Assembly: GCF_000153305.1 (NCBI RefSeq)
Contig: NZ_CH724107.1
Span: 136,871-200,870, forward strand
DNA from: Oceanicola granulosus HTCC2516
GTDB lineage: Bacteria; Pseudomonadota; Alphaproteobacteria; Rhodobacterales; Rhodobacteraceae
Length of the DNA: 64,000 nt
Direction: 5' to 3'
The first letter of the stretch is position 1. Each line of letters opens with the position of its first letter. Shown piece by piece: positions 42,768 to 51,956 of this stretch. A program made the translations under genes and the position numbers. The notes under the pieces are model-generated. The model was not told the origin of the DNA, searched no databases, and saw nothing but the letters and a program-made list of their open reading frames with translations.

Positions 42768-43939
42768 TCCGCCCGGTAGAGCTCCCGCCCGCCCACGACC
42801 GTCGCCCGCACCGCGTGCGTCACCGGGTCGAGCACCGCGAAATCCGCCAGCCGCCCGCGCCGCAGGCTGCCGAGGTCGGCCTCGCGCCCCAGCACCCGCG
42901 CCGGCACGAGGCTGGTGGCGTGGGCCGCGCGCACGAGGTCGGTCTCGCCGAGGCGCAGGAAGTTGAGCATCGCCTCTTCGGGCGTCAGCGACGAGCCGCA
43001 GAGCCCGCCCCTGTCGTCGCGCACCGCGTGGCCCTTGCGGCTGTGGACCCGGTAGCCCGGGTAGAACTCGAACGAGGTGTCCTCCGCCCCGGCGAACTTC
43101 ATCGCGTCGGTCTCGAGGAACACCCGGTGCGCGGGCAGCTGCGCGAGCAGGCGCACGAAGCCGGGGTCGGTGTGGATGCCGTCGCAGATCAGCCCCAGCG
43201 GCAGGTCGCGCTCGGCGAGCAGGGCGTCGGGGAGCGAGTAGGGGTGCAGGCCCATGCCGTCGTAGGGCAGGGGCGGCATCACGTTGAACATGTGGGTGAC
43301 CGCGTCGATCCCCCAGCCGACATAGCGCGGCACGTCGTGGGGCGCGGCGGCGGAATGGCCGAGATGGACCGACACCCCCTCCGCCTTCAGCGCGCGCACG
43401 AACGCCTCCGCCCCGGGCAGCTCGGGCGCGAGCGTCACCGCCGCGAGCCGCCCGCCGGCGGCCTCGCACATCGTCCGCGCCAGCTCCGCGCCCGGCCTCG
43501 CGAGGTTGTCGGGGTTGTGCGCCCCCGCGAGCGCGAAGCACGGCCCTTCGCTGTGCACGCCCAGTGCACGCGCGGCGCACGCCTCGTCGCACTGTGCGGC
43601 GAGCGCCGCGAGCACCTCCACCATGCGCGGCGTCGGGGTGCAGCCGAACGACGGCAGGAACCCGGTGCACCCGGTCGAGAGCAGGAATTCCGACGCCGCC
43701 GCCACCGCCCCCGGCTCCGCGTCGCCGTAGAGGTGGCGGAACATGCCGTGCTGAAGCAGGTCGATCATGCCGGGAAACAGCACCGCGCCGCCCCCGTCGA
43801 TCACCTGCCAGTCGCTCCCCGTCGGCGCGTCGCGCGGGAGGAAGCCGGCGATGCGTGCGCCCTCGATCAGCAGGTCGCGCGGGTCGAGCCCGCCGGGGGT
43901 GACGCTCGTGACGTTGCGCCAGCGTTGATTGACACTCAT
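42764..43939 (-). CDS. nagA: N-acetylglucosamine-6-phosphate deacetylase-like protein
   Basis: A 391-residue amidohydrolase of the NagA family. Visible residues: HSEGPCF near 130 (metal-ligand Glu), HLGHSAAAP near 192, THMFNVMPPL near 214, CDGIHTDP near 249 and LETDAM near 273 (catalytic Asp). The usual HxH motif after the first strand reads DLLQHG, so one His is missing, which is common in single-metal NagA enzymes. Hydrolyses N-acetyl from amino-sugar 6-phosphates in known members. The ATG at 43939 lies only a few bases from its predicted transcription start and has no clear Shine-Dalgarno sequence. Divergent from the SDR at 43985. Confidence 0.85.
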   Translation of the reverse strand: MSVNQRWRNVTSVTPGGLDPRDLLIEGARIAGFLPRDAPTGSDWQVIDGGGAVLFPGMIDLLQHGMFRHLYGDAEPGAVAAASEFLLSTGCTGFLPSFGCTPTPRMVEVLAALAAQCDEACAARALGVHSEGPCFALAGAHNPDNLARPGAELARTMCEAAGGRLAAVTLAPELPGAEAFVRALKAEGVSVHLGHSAAAPHDVPRYVGWGIDAVTHMFNVMPPLPYDGMGLHPYSLPDALLAERDLPLGLICDGIHTDPGFVRLLAQLPAHRVFLETDAMKFAGAEDTSFEFYPGYRVHSRKGHAVRDDRGGLCGSSLTPEEAMLNFLRLGETDLVRAAHATSLVPARVLGREADLGSLRRGRLADFAVLDPVTHAVRATVVGGRELYRAD

Positions 43940-43951
43940 GGGGATGCCACT

Positions 43952-43981
43952 ATTACCATGTTATCATTTTAACAGGTCAAT
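43952..43981. promoter_or_regulatory. nagA promoter with second operator type, site B
   Basis: On the minus strand TTGACC (complement of 43975-43980), 17-bp spacer and GGTAAT (complement of 43952-43957) form the nagA promoter. The operator-like element starting GTTATC at 43960 lies in the spacer, and TGTTA/TAACA (43959-43963 and 43970-43974) make an inverted repeat. The whole divergent gap is only 45 bp, so both genes must have very short leaders. Confidence 0.6.
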
Positions 43982-43984
43982 CAA

Positions 43985-44761
43985 ATGCCGCAACAGGACA
44001 GCGCCCACGCCGGCCGCCGCGTCTGCGTCACCGGCTCCACGCAGGGGATCGGGCTCGGCATCGCCCGCGCCTTCGCCCGCTCCGGCGCGCGGCTGGTGCT
44101 GAACGCGCACATCCCCGACGACGGCGGCGCGCTGGCGCAGCTGTCGGGGCAGGCCGAGGCCCACTACGTCCGCGCCGACCTCGCCACCCGCGACGGCTGC
44201 CGCGCCCTGATCGCCGGCGCGGCGGAGCGGCTCGGCGGCGGCCTCGACACGCTCGTCTGCAACGCCGGCGGCTTCTTCGACACGCCCCTCGACCAGCTCG
44301 ACGCCGACGCCCTCGACCGCACCTTCGACCTCAACGTCAAGGGCTACCTCTACTGCGCCCAGGCCTTCGCCGAGCAGGCCCGCCCGGGCGCGAGCATCGT
44401 GCTGATCGGCTCCACCAACTCGCTCGCCGCCGAGAAGGACAGCGTCGCCTACGACGCCTCCAAGGGCGCGGTGCTGATGCTGGTGCGCTCCCTCGCCGTC
44501 AGCCTCGCCGAGCGCGGCATCCGAGTGAACGGCGTCGGCCCCGGCCTCGTCGAGACCCCGCTCACCCAGGCCGGCCTCGACCGCCCCGGCGTACGCGCGC
44601 GGGTGACGTCCCAGATCCCCGCCGGCCGGCTCGGCCAGCCCGACGACATCGGCGGCGCGGTCCGCTTCCTCGCCTCCGACGACGCCGCCTACATCACCGG
44701 CCAGATGCTCTATGTCGACGGCGGCATCCTCGCCCAGCAGATGTCGTGGAGCCCCGCGTGA
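43985..44761 (+). CDS. SDR-family oxidoreductase
   Basis: A 258-residue classical SDR. TGSTQGIGLGIA near residue 12 binds NAD(P); NAGG near 90; catalytic Ser in LIGSTNS near 140 and YDASK near 155 are intact. Probably oxidises a sugar or hydroxy acid hydroxyl. The stop codon overlaps the GTG of the GntR gene (GTGA). The ribosome-binding site is weak (CAGG), consistent with a short leader. Confidence 0.87.
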   Translation: MPQQDSAHAGRRVCVTGSTQGIGLGIARAFARSGARLVLNAHIPDDGGALAQLSGQAEAHYVRADLATRDGCRALIAGAAERLGGGLDTLVCNAGGFFDTPLDQLDADALDRTFDLNVKGYLYCAQAFAEQARPGASIVLIGSTNSLAAEKDSVAYDASKGAVLMLVRSLAVSLAERGIRVNGVGPGLVETPLTQAGLDRPGVRARVTSQIPAGRLGQPDDIGGAVRFLASDDAAYITGQMLYVDGGILAQQMSWSPA

Positions 44762-45747
44762 ACACCCAGCTCGCCCCCCGCCACCTCCGCCTGCGCGAGC
44801 TGCTGCTGCACCGCTGGAAGGCCGACGGGCTGCAGGTGGGCGACCGGATCGAGAGCCAGAACGAGATCGCGCGGTTCTGCGACTTCTCGCTGATCACCAT
44901 CGTCAAGACGCTCAAGGACCTCGAGGCCGACGGCATCATCCGCCGCCAGGTCGGCAAGGGCTCGTTCCTCGTGCGCGCGCCCTGGACGGAGGCGCACCAC
45001 CGGGTCGGGTTCTTCTACAACCGCGACGTGGTCGGCGGCGGCATCTTCGACAACGACTTCTACACCCGCCTGGTGGTGGCGCTCGAGAAGGCGGTGGTGT
45101 CGGACGGGCACGAGTTCATCCTCGGCAGCTTCACCAACGCGAAGATGCCGATGGCGGTGTGGGAGGCGCTCGACGTGGTGCTGCTCACCTCGATCACCGG
45201 CGAGACGAGGCTCGACTTCCTCGACACCGCCGCCACGCAGGTCAGCGTCATCGACCAGACCCTCGTGCACCCCAAGGTCCACTCCTACCGGCTCGACTAC
45301 GACGACGCCTTCCGCGAGATGTTCCGCAGCTTCGACGGGCCGCGCAAGGTGCTCTACCTCGACAGCGAGATCGCCTCGAACGAGCAGAAGCGGCGGCGCG
45401 ACGCGATCGTGAAGGCGCGCGAGGAGTGCGGGCCGGATTGCGTGCTCGAGGTGATCAAGGTCAACCAGGAGCGCGAGCCCGAGCGGACCGCGCCGTTGCT
45501 CGAGGCCCTGCAGGCGCACGCTCCCGACGTGGTGCTCGGCTACATGCACCGCGACTGGAAGGCGCTGATCCGCGACCACGCTCCCGGCGTGCGGATCTTC
45601 TCCTACGGCATCGACAACGCCGCGCCGGGCTTCGTCGTGCGCTCCGACGAGTGGATGGAGGACATCGTTCCCAAGGTCTACGCCAACCTCGCCAACCGCA
45701 AGGCGCGCGGCGCGGTGCACGGCTTCCCCGCCCGCTTCGAACCCTGA
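44758..45747 (+). CDS. GntR-type regulator with LacI-like sensor domain
   Basis: A 329-residue regulator. Residues 1-75 form a GntR winged helix (RLRELLLHRWKADGLQVGDRI, ending in GKGSFLV); residues about 85-329 are a periplasmic-binding-protein-like sensor, as in AraR of Bacillus. The start is a GTG inside the SDR stop codon; the ATG 12 bases upstream lies in the SDR frame overlap and is less likely. It is the only regulator inside the block delimited by the three GTTATC-type operators, so it is their best candidate reader. The ligand is probably a sugar. Confidence 0.87.
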   Translation: MNTQLAPRHLRLRELLLHRWKADGLQVGDRIESQNEIARFCDFSLITIVKTLKDLEADGIIRRQVGKGSFLVRAPWTEAHHRVGFFYNRDVVGGGIFDNDFYTRLVVALEKAVVSDGHEFILGSFTNAKMPMAVWEALDVVLLTSITGETRLDFLDTAATQVSVIDQTLVHPKVHSYRLDYDDAFREMFRSFDGPRKVLYLDSEIASNEQKRRRDAIVKAREECGPDCVLEVIKVNQEREPERTAPLLEALQAHAPDVVLGYMHRDWKALIRDHAPGVRIFSYGIDNAAPGFVVRSDEWMEDIVPKVYANLANRKARGAVHGFPARFEP

Positions 45748-45773
45748 CACCCCGACCGAAAGGACTGACGCAC

Positions 45774-46172
45774 GTGCTCAAGATCATCGACAAGGGCGCC
45801 CGCTCGACGCTCCCCTTCAGCCCCGCCATCCGCGCGGGCGACTTCGTCTACGTCTCCGGCCAAGCCTCGGTGGACCGCGAGGACGGGCGCATCATCAACG
45901 GCACCTTCGAGGAGGAGATGCGCCGCTCGATCGAGAACCTGCAGGTGATCCTCGAGGCGGAGGGGCTGACGCTCGACCACGTGATCAACGTCAAGTGCTA
46001 CCTCGGCAGCCCCGACGACGGCGCCGAGCACAACCGCATCTACCCCGAGTACTTCAAGGACCCGCTGCCCACCCGCTCGACCATCTCGGGCGTGCTCGGC
46101 ACGCTGCTGAAGTACGAGCTCGACGCCGTGGCCTACGCCCCGCTGACCCGCCAGCAGGCGCAGCGCGACTGA
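45774..46172 (+). CDS. ridA: RidA-family protein
   Basis: A 132-residue Rid protein, cytoplasmic trimer in known cases. FSPAIRAGDFVYVSGQAS near residue 15-32, VINVKCYL near 68 and a conserved Arg in PTRSTISGVL near 102 indicate an active imine deaminase. It would hydrolyse reactive enamine/imine products of a PLP enzyme, such as the D-threonine-aldolase-like enzyme encoded convergently. Starts with GTG after AAGGA. Third gene of the SDR-GntR-RidA operon. Confidence 0.87.
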   Translation: MLKIIDKGARSTLPFSPAIRAGDFVYVSGQASVDREDGRIINGTFEEEMRRSIENLQVILEAEGLTLDHVINVKCYLGSPDDGAEHNRIYPEYFKDPLPTRSTISGVLGTLLKYELDAVAYAPLTRQQAQRD

Positions 46173-46182
46173 AGCGGCGACG

Positions 46183-47463
46183 TCAGAAGAAGGTGAGCAC
46201 CCCGTCGACGACGTCGTAGGCGTCGTCGACCACCGGCAGGAAGCGCCACTTGTCGAACGCGGTGCAGGGGTGCGAGATGCCCGAGGCGATCATGTCCCCG
46301 ACCTGCCAGTTGGAGGATTCCGGCAGGCGCACGAAGGCGTGCTGGTCGTTGGTGGCGAAGATCTCCGCCTCGCCGACGTCGCGCCAGCCCGCGCCGGGGC
46401 GGAAGCGCGCCAGCGGCACCGGCAGCCCGGCGTCGTGCGGCACGTCGCGCTTGCCCATCGTCAGGAGCGCGAGCCCGGGCTCGGGGCGCGACTGCACGTA
46501 GGACCACACCTCCAGCGCCGGCTTCAGCTGCCCCGACCACGCCCGCGCCGGATCGCGCCGGGCGGCCTCCTGCGCGGCGACGTAGGCGCCCGAATCGTTG
46601 GTCACGTAGCAGCCGCTGCGCAGCACGACCCGCACCGGGAGCGGCAGTTTTAGCGTCGCGAAGCGCTCGGCGATCAGGTCGAAATGGGCCGAGCCGCCGC
46701 CGGTGAGGATGACTTCGTCGAGCCCCGCGAGCAGCGCCGGGGGCAGGGCGGCGGCGATGTCCACGACCGTTTGCGCGAAGGCCCGCACCGGCGCGTCGCT
46801 CTCGGCGAGGCCGGGGACGACGCCCTCGAACGCCGACACTCCCGCGAAACGCACCAGCGCCGGGTCGGCCTGCGCGATGGCGTCGGCGAGCGTCAGCGCC
46901 GCGTCGCGGGTGCGCACGCCGGTGCGCCCGCCAACCACGCCGACCTCTAGCAGCAGCCCCACAGGGCGGGGCGCGCCTGCCGCCGCGAGGTGGCCGACGA
47001 AGTTGGCGAGATGCGCGGGCGAATCGACGAAGCAGAACAGCTCCAGCGCCGCGTCCGCCTCGAGCATCGCCGCCACCGCCGCGACGTTCGCGCGGCCCAC
47101 CACCTGGTTGGCGATGATGATCCGGCGCACCCCGAAGCGGTGCATCACCAGCGCCTGCTGCACCGTCGCCGCCGTCAGCGCCCAGGCCCCGTCGCGCAGC
47201 TGCTCGGCGAAGATCTGCGGCGCCATCGTCGTCTTGCCGTGCGGCGCGAAGGACAGGCCGCGCTCGGCGAGCCAGGCGCCGAAGGTGGCGGCGTTGTGGT
47301 CGAGGTGACTGCGCCTGAGCAGCATCAACGGCAGCGGCAGGTCCTCGGCGAGCACGTTCCAGCCCTGCCGGCCGATCTCCTCGAGCGGGAACGGCGCGGC
47401 GGTGCCGGGCACGCCCTTGGTGCGGCCGTCGAGCATCGTGCGGCGCAGGTCGTCGAGCTTCAT
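46183..47463 (-). CDS. Fold-type III PLP enzyme, D-threonine aldolase/D-serine dehydratase-like
   Basis: A 426-residue alanine-racemase-like PLP enzyme. The PLP lysine is in PHGKTTMAPQIF near residue 74; TGGGSAHFD near 260 is the phosphate-binding region; SHPCTAFDKW near 398 provides the His-x-Cys zinc site of the D-serine dehydratase/D-threonine aldolase group. It cleaves or deaminates a D-hydroxy amino acid in relatives. The start is the ATG at 47463 overlapping the aldolase stop by one base; a GTG three bases upstream is equally possible. Last gene of the leftward operon 51869-46183. Confidence 0.83.
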   Translation of the reverse strand: MKLDDLRRTMLDGRTKGVPGTAAPFPLEEIGRQGWNVLAEDLPLPLMLLRRSHLDHNAATFGAWLAERGLSFAPHGKTTMAPQIFAEQLRDGAWALTAATVQQALVMHRFGVRRIIIANQVVGRANVAAVAAMLEADAALELFCFVDSPAHLANFVGHLAAAGAPRPVGLLLEVGVVGGRTGVRTRDAALTLADAIAQADPALVRFAGVSAFEGVVPGLAESDAPVRAFAQTVVDIAAALPPALLAGLDEVILTGGGSAHFDLIAERFATLKLPLPVRVVLRSGCYVTNDSGAYVAAQEAARRDPARAWSGQLKPALEVWSYVQSRPEPGLALLTMGKRDVPHDAGLPVPLARFRPGAGWRDVGEAEIFATNDQHAFVRLPESSNWQVGDMIASGISHPCTAFDKWRFLPVVDDAYDVVDGVLTFF

Positions 47464-48272
47464 CACAGGTCTCCGAACGCCTCCACGGCCGCGTCGGCGT
47501 AGCGGCTCAGCGCCAGCACGTCGGCGCCGACGTTGAGGAAGTTGTAGCCGAGGTCCGCGTGGCGCGCGACGTCGGCCTGGCTGCAGACGGTGGCGGCGAT
47601 CTTGCCGTGCTTGCGCGCGACCTTCGCCACGGCCACGCGGGCGGCCTCCACCTCCTCGTGGTCGATCTGGCCGGGGATGCCGAGGCGGATCGAGTAGTCG
47701 CCCGGCCCGAACAGCAGCCCGTCGACACCGTCGATCGAGGCGATCCTCTCGATCTGGTCGAGCCCCTCCGGGTCCTCGATCTGGTGCAGCACGAAGCGTT
47801 CGCTGTTGGCCTGCGCCATGTAGTCGGCCAGCGCGACGCGGGTGAAGCGGGCGTCGGCGTTGCCGCCGTCGACGGCCCGGCGGCCGAGCGGGGCGAACTT
47901 GGTCATGTCGCGCACCTCGCGGGCATCCTCGGCGCCCATCACGTGCGGCACGATCAGCCCGCTCGCGTCGAGCTCGAGCCCGCGCACGTAGTCGCTGTAG
48001 CTGCCGCGCGAGACCCGGATCGCGGTGTCGACGCCGTAGAGCCGGGCGGCGCGGATCTGGTGCTCGAGCTCGGTCCAGCCGGCGCCGACATGCTCCATGC
48101 AGAGCCAGATCACGTCCGGCCCGGCGCTGGCGAAGATCTCCACCGCGCGCGGATCGACGGTGTTCATCTTCAGGCTGCGCGCGACCTTGCCGGCGCGGAT
48201 GCGCTCGAGCACGCGGCTGGGCCGCATCGCGACGGGGCCGCTTTCGCGGGCGGCGTAGGGGCTGTCGGTCAT
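47463..48272 (-). CDS. HpcH/HpaI-family aldolase
   Basis: A 269-residue class II aldolase fold. CMEHVGAG near residue 58 (the usual xxEH motif), IVPHVMGAEDAREV near 107, GRRAVDGGNA near 130, HQIEDPEGL near 163 (metal Glu) and FGPGDYS near 190 (metal Asp) are seen. Catalyses reversible cleavage of a 2-keto-acid aldol to pyruvate plus an aldehyde. Together with the oxidoreductases encoded upstream it would complete degradation of a sugar acid. Confidence 0.88.
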   Translation of the reverse strand: MTDSPYAARESGPVAMRPSRVLERIRAGKVARSLKMNTVDPRAVEIFASAGPDVIWLCMEHVGAGWTELEHQIRAARLYGVDTAIRVSRGSYSDYVRGLELDASGLIVPHVMGAEDAREVRDMTKFAPLGRRAVDGGNADARFTRVALADYMAQANSERFVLHQIEDPEGLDQIERIASIDGVDGLLFGPGDYSIRLGIPGQIDHEEVEAARVAVAKVARKHGKIAATVCSQADVARHADLGYNFLNVGADVLALSRYADAAVEAFGDL

Positions 48273-48290
48273 GTCAGGGATCCTTGGTTG

Positions 48291-49079
48291 TCATTTCGCG
48301 GTGTAGCCGCCGTCGACGGGAATGTTGGCGCCGGTGATGTAGGCGGAGGCGTCGGAGGCGAGGAAGACGACGACCCCCTTCAGATCGGTGTCGTTGGCCA
48401 TCCGCCCGAGCTGGGTGCGCGCCGAGTAGGCCGCGACGAAGGGCGCGGGCTGGCCGGCGAGGAAGCCGCCGGGGGAGACGGTGTTGACCCGGATCCCGTC
48501 GGGACCGAAGATCGACGCCGCCCAGCGGGTGAAGTTCTGCATCCCGCCCTTCTCGTAGAAATAGGCGGGGGAGGGGCGGGCGTGCATGTCGGTCCCCGCG
48601 TAGTTCGCCGGCTCGACGCCGACGCTGCCCATCATCGAGCCGATGTTGACCACCGAGCCGCCGCCGCGCCGCTTCATCCCCTCCGTCACCGCGTGGGTGA
48701 GGTAGAACAGCGCCGAAGCGTTGATCCTGAGCGAGCGGTCGTAGGCCGCCATCGGCCCGCCCCAGACGGCGTCGGGCTCGCGGGTGACGGCGTTGTTGAC
48801 GAGGATGTCGCAGCCGCCCGACTCCGCGGCGACGCGCGCGACGGTGGCGTCGATGGACGCCTCGTCGGAGAGGTCGAGGGGCAGGGGGCGGACGTCGTGG
48901 CCGCGCGCGCGCTCCTCGTCGGCCACCGCCTCGAGCGCCGCCAGCCCGCGCGAGGCGATGTAGGTGCGCGCCCCCGCCTCGGCGAGCGCGGCGACGATCT
49001 GGCGCCCGTAGAGCCCGGCCCCGCCCGTCACCAGCGCCACCTTGCCCGCCAGCGACAGGCACTCCATCACGTCGCTCAT
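48291..49079 (-). CDS. SDR-family oxidoreductase
   Basis: A 262-residue classical SDR. TGGAGLYGRQI near residue 18 binds cofactor, NNAV near 97, NIGSMMG near 148 holds the catalytic Ser, and YFYEK near 173 the Tyr and Lys. There is a longer loop between Ser and Tyr (VEPANYAGTDMHARPSP), shared with the SDR at 50053, so the two are probably paralogues acting on related sugars. ATGA overlap with the Gfo/Idh gene upstream. Confidence 0.88.
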   Translation of the reverse strand: MSDVMECLSLAGKVALVTGGAGLYGRQIVAALAEAGARTYIASRGLAALEAVADEERARGHDVRPLPLDLSDEASIDATVARVAAESGGCDILVNNAVTREPDAVWGGPMAAYDRSLRINASALFYLTHAVTEGMKRRGGGSVVNIGSMMGSVGVEPANYAGTDMHARPSPAYFYEKGGMQNFTRWAASIFGPDGIRVNTVSPGGFLAGQPAPFVAAYSARTQLGRMANDTDLKGVVVFLASDASAYITGANIPVDGGYTAK

Positions 49080-50059
49080 CCGTCCGCTCCCGTGTCCGCC
49101 GCGATATCCGCCAGCGCGATCTCGGCGCCGCCCCGCGCGCGGCTCTCGATGCCGCCGATGACGAGCTGCATCAACTCGCGCGTCTCCGCCCACGGCACCG
49201 GCGCCACGCCGCTGCGCATCCACGCCATCGCCGCGCGCAGCTGGGCGGCGAAGGCGTGGTAGGTGTCGTGCGAGCGCAATTGCACGCCGCCCTCCGTCCC
49301 CGCAAGCGTCAGCAGCCCCGCGCCCCCGGAGAGATCGCGGATCACCGCGAGCGTCACGTCGATCCCGTCGCGGTGGCGCAGGTGGAGGATGTTGCGCGCG
49401 CCGTCGCCGGTGTTGCGGATCGTCTCGAAGCCGGGCCCGGTGATCGGCATTATCGCCTCCAGCGCGTGGATACCGTAGGTCTCCCACGACTTCGCCATCG
49501 TCATCGAGACGTGCCGCAACCGGCCGAACTCGTGCGTCGCCCGGTGGTAGGGCGCGAACTCCTTGGCGTAGCGCATCGCCGACGAGCTCAGGATCGGCCG
49601 GCCCGCGTCGATCCAGCGCGAGAACCGGCGCAGGTCGTCGCGGCTGTCGCAGAGCGGCTTGTCGATGAACACCGGCAGCCCGGCCTCCACGAAGGGGCGC
49701 GCGCGGGCGACGTGCTCGCCGCCGATGTCGGTGGCCACGATCACCGCGTCGACCTGGCCGATGACGTCCTCGGGGCGGCTCACCACGTTGGCGATCCGGG
49801 CCACGCGCGCGACCTGCTCGGCGTCCGCGGGATCGTCGCAGCAGACATGCGTGACCTCGACGCCGGGGATGCCCAGCGTCTCGACGGGCTGGCGGGCGAT
49901 GTAGGAGCGGATCACCGCGTAGGGGCAGTCGGCGAGGGCGTCCGGGTCGTAGTGGCCGTTGAGGATGATGCTCCAGGAATACGGGTGGCCGTTGCCCTCG
50001 GTCATGCCGAGCATCGCCAGCCGCAGCGGGCGGTCGTCGCCGAGCGGGAAGGTCACCAT
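49076..50059 (-). CDS. Gfo/Idh/MocA-family oxidoreductase (atypical N-terminus)
   Basis: A 327-residue protein with the Gfo/Idh/MocA two-domain layout. The Rossmann loop is unusual (MLGMTEGNGHPYSWS in place of GxGxxG). VIVATDIGGEHV near residue 108, FIDKPLCDS near 132 (the EKP-equivalent Lys) and a C-terminal substrate domain are visible. Likely NAD(P)-dependent oxidation of a cyclic polyol or sugar. It overlaps the SDR genes on both sides (7 bp and 4 bp). Confidence 0.8.
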   Translation of the reverse strand: MVTFPLGDDRPLRLAMLGMTEGNGHPYSWSIILNGHYDPDALADCPYAVIRSYIARQPVETLGIPGVEVTHVCCDDPADAEQVARVARIANVVSRPEDVIGQVDAVIVATDIGGEHVARARPFVEAGLPVFIDKPLCDSRDDLRRFSRWIDAGRPILSSSAMRYAKEFAPYHRATHEFGRLRHVSMTMAKSWETYGIHALEAIMPITGPGFETIRNTGDGARNILHLRHRDGIDVTLAVIRDLSGGAGLLTLAGTEGGVQLRSHDTYHAFAAQLRAAMAWMRSGVAPVPWAETRELMQLVIGGIESRARGGAEIALADIAADTGADG

Positions 50060-50838
50060 GCGCTCCAGCCCCCGTCCACCGAGAGCACCTGCCCGGTCAC
50101 GTAGCTCGCCGCGTCCGAAAGCAGGAACAGCGCCGGCCCGGCGGTCTCGTCGCGCCGGCCCATGCGGCCGAGCATGCAGTCGCGGGCGAGGTTGGCGATG
50201 AAGTCGGGATGGGCCGTCTGCACCGCCTCGGGCGGGAAGGGCCCGGGGGCGATGGCGTTGACGCGGATGCCGCGCGGCGCGAAGTGGCTGGCCATCGTGC
50301 GCGCCATCTGGCCGACGCCGGCCTTGGTCGCGCCGTAGTCGACGGGGTTGGGGGGCATGTCGCCGGGGTAGTTCGCCGGGTCGGGCGAGACGATCCCGTA
50401 CATCGAGCCGTAGAACACCATCGACGCGCCCGCCGCCATGTGCGCGGCGGCGGCGCGCGCGATCAGGAAGGTGCCGGCGAGGTTGATCCGCGCGGTGCGC
50501 TCGAAGTCGGCGGCGGTGATCTCGTCGAAGGGCTTGTTGCTCGACCCGGCCGTCGCGAGCACCAGCCCGTCGAGCCGCCCGGACAGCGCCGCCGCTTGCG
50601 CGACGCAGGCGAGGATGGAGCCCTCGTCGCCCATGTCGAGCGCCAGCGTCTCGACCCGGCCCGTGCCGGGGCCTGCGCGCAGCGTCTCCGCCGCCTCGGC
50701 GAGCCGTCCGGCGTGGATGTCGGCGATGGCGACGTGCCCGCCCTCCGCCCGGATCGCCTGGCAGACCGGCAGCCCGAGATAGCCCGCGCCCCCCGCGACC
50801 AGCACCGTCCGCCCCTCCATCGAGAGCAGCCCGCTCAT
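50053..50838 (-). CDS. SDR-family oxidoreductase
   Basis: A 261-residue classical SDR. AGGAGYLGLPV near residue 16, Ser in VFYGSMYG near 138 and YGATK near 163 are present; the loop PDPANYPGDMPPNP between them resembles the SDR at 48291. Starts at ATG 50838, overlapping the Gfo/Idh stop codon by four bases. Sits between two Gfo/Idh oxidoreductases in a run of four oxidoreductase genes. Confidence 0.88.
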   Translation of the reverse strand: MSGLLSMEGRTVLVAGGAGYLGLPVCQAIRAEGGHVAIADIHAGRLAEAAETLRAGPGTGRVETLALDMGDEGSILACVAQAAALSGRLDGLVLATAGSSNKPFDEITAADFERTARINLAGTFLIARAAAAHMAAGASMVFYGSMYGIVSPDPANYPGDMPPNPVDYGATKAGVGQMARTMASHFAPRGIRVNAIAPGPFPPEAVQTAHPDFIANLARDCMLGRMGRRDETAGPALFLLSDAASYVTGQVLSVDGGWSAW

Positions 50839-51869
50839 GCCGCCGCCTCCCGTCCGGCCAGGTCGATGAACCGCCGCTCCTGCCACGACCGCTTCGCCGC
50901 GAGCGCCAGGGCCAGGTTGGTGCGCGCCTCGGGCAGGGTGGCGAGCGGGTCCGGGCGGCCGTCGAGCGCGTCGAGCATGGTGTCGGCCTGGATCGTGAAG
51001 CGCGCCTGGTGGGCCTGCATCGGCACCATCCCCTCCATGAAGTCGCGCGACTGGCTCCAGTGGCCGCTGTCGTCGTCGGCGAACGACAGCGTGGCGTGGT
51101 CGAGCTGCAGGTTGCCCCCGGTGCCGATGAACTCCGAGCAGGCGACGTTGCGGCGCTGGAACTGGTTGATCGTCAGGTTCGCCATCGCGCCGCTCGCGAA
51201 GCGGATCGAGATCAGGCAGGTGTCCTCGGTCTCGCTGCCCTCGAGCACCATCCTGTCGTACATCGCGCTCACCGTCACCGGCTCGCCGAGCAGCGAGATC
51301 AGCAGATCGAAGCTGTGGCTGGCCGCGTCGAGGATCGCGCCGCCGCCCATCTCGGGGCGCGAATAGTAGGTCTCGCGATAGTCGGGGCGGTAGAGCGGGA
51401 AGTTCTGGCTGGCGTTGACGTAGACGAGCTTGAGGGCGCCGATGCGCCCGTCGGCGATCTGCCGGCGCAGCGCCTGCACCTCGGGCGCGATGCGGCGGAT
51501 GAAGCCGACGCGGGCGAGGATCCCGGCGCGCTCGACGGCGGCGATGGCCTCGTCGACCCCCTCGAGCGTCACCGCCAGCGGCTTTTCCACGAGGAACGGC
51601 AGGCGCGCCTCGGCGCAGGCGTGGATCATCGGCAGGTGCAGGTGGCCCGGCGTGCAGATCACCGCGAGGTCGTGGGCGGCGAGGTCGACGTCCTCGAGCC
51701 GCGCCGCCGCCCCGGCCGGGGCGAACTCCTCGACCACCGCCGCGCGCCGCGCCGCGTGCGGCTCCACGACCGTCAGCGCCGCGCGGCCGGTGGCGAGGTA
51801 GCCGCGGATGTGGCGGCGGCCGATGCCGCCGGTGCCGATGATGACCACCTTGCGTTGCCGACCCGACAT
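50835..51869 (-). CDS. Gfo/Idh/MocA-family oxidoreductase
   Basis: A 344-residue NAD(P)-dependent oxidoreductase. IIGTGGIGRRHIRGY near residue 11 is the Rossmann loop, CTPGHLHLPM near 71, LVEKPLAVT near 93 (catalytic Lys) and DAASHSFDLL near 188 (active-site His). The start ATG at 51869 follows GGAGG. First gene of the leftward operon; its promoter carries operator site C and is shared with the ABC transporter operon. Confidence 0.9.
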   Translation of the reverse strand: MSGRQRKVVIIGTGGIGRRHIRGYLATGRAALTVVEPHAARRAAVVEEFAPAGAAARLEDVDLAAHDLAVICTPGHLHLPMIHACAEARLPFLVEKPLAVTLEGVDEAIAAVERAGILARVGFIRRIAPEVQALRRQIADGRIGALKLVYVNASQNFPLYRPDYRETYYSRPEMGGGAILDAASHSFDLLISLLGEPVTVSAMYDRMVLEGSETEDTCLISIRFASGAMANLTINQFQRRNVACSEFIGTGGNLQLDHATLSFADDDSGHWSQSRDFMEGMVPMQAHQARFTIQADTMLDALDGRPDPLATLPEARTNLALALAAKRSWQERRFIDLAGREAAA

Positions 51870-51956
51870 CTTGCGCCTCCGTGTGCGTACGCCGGCCGCG
51901 GTGCGCCCGCAGGGCAGGCGCGGGTCCGCGAGGGCCGGGAGAAGTGGACAGCGCGC

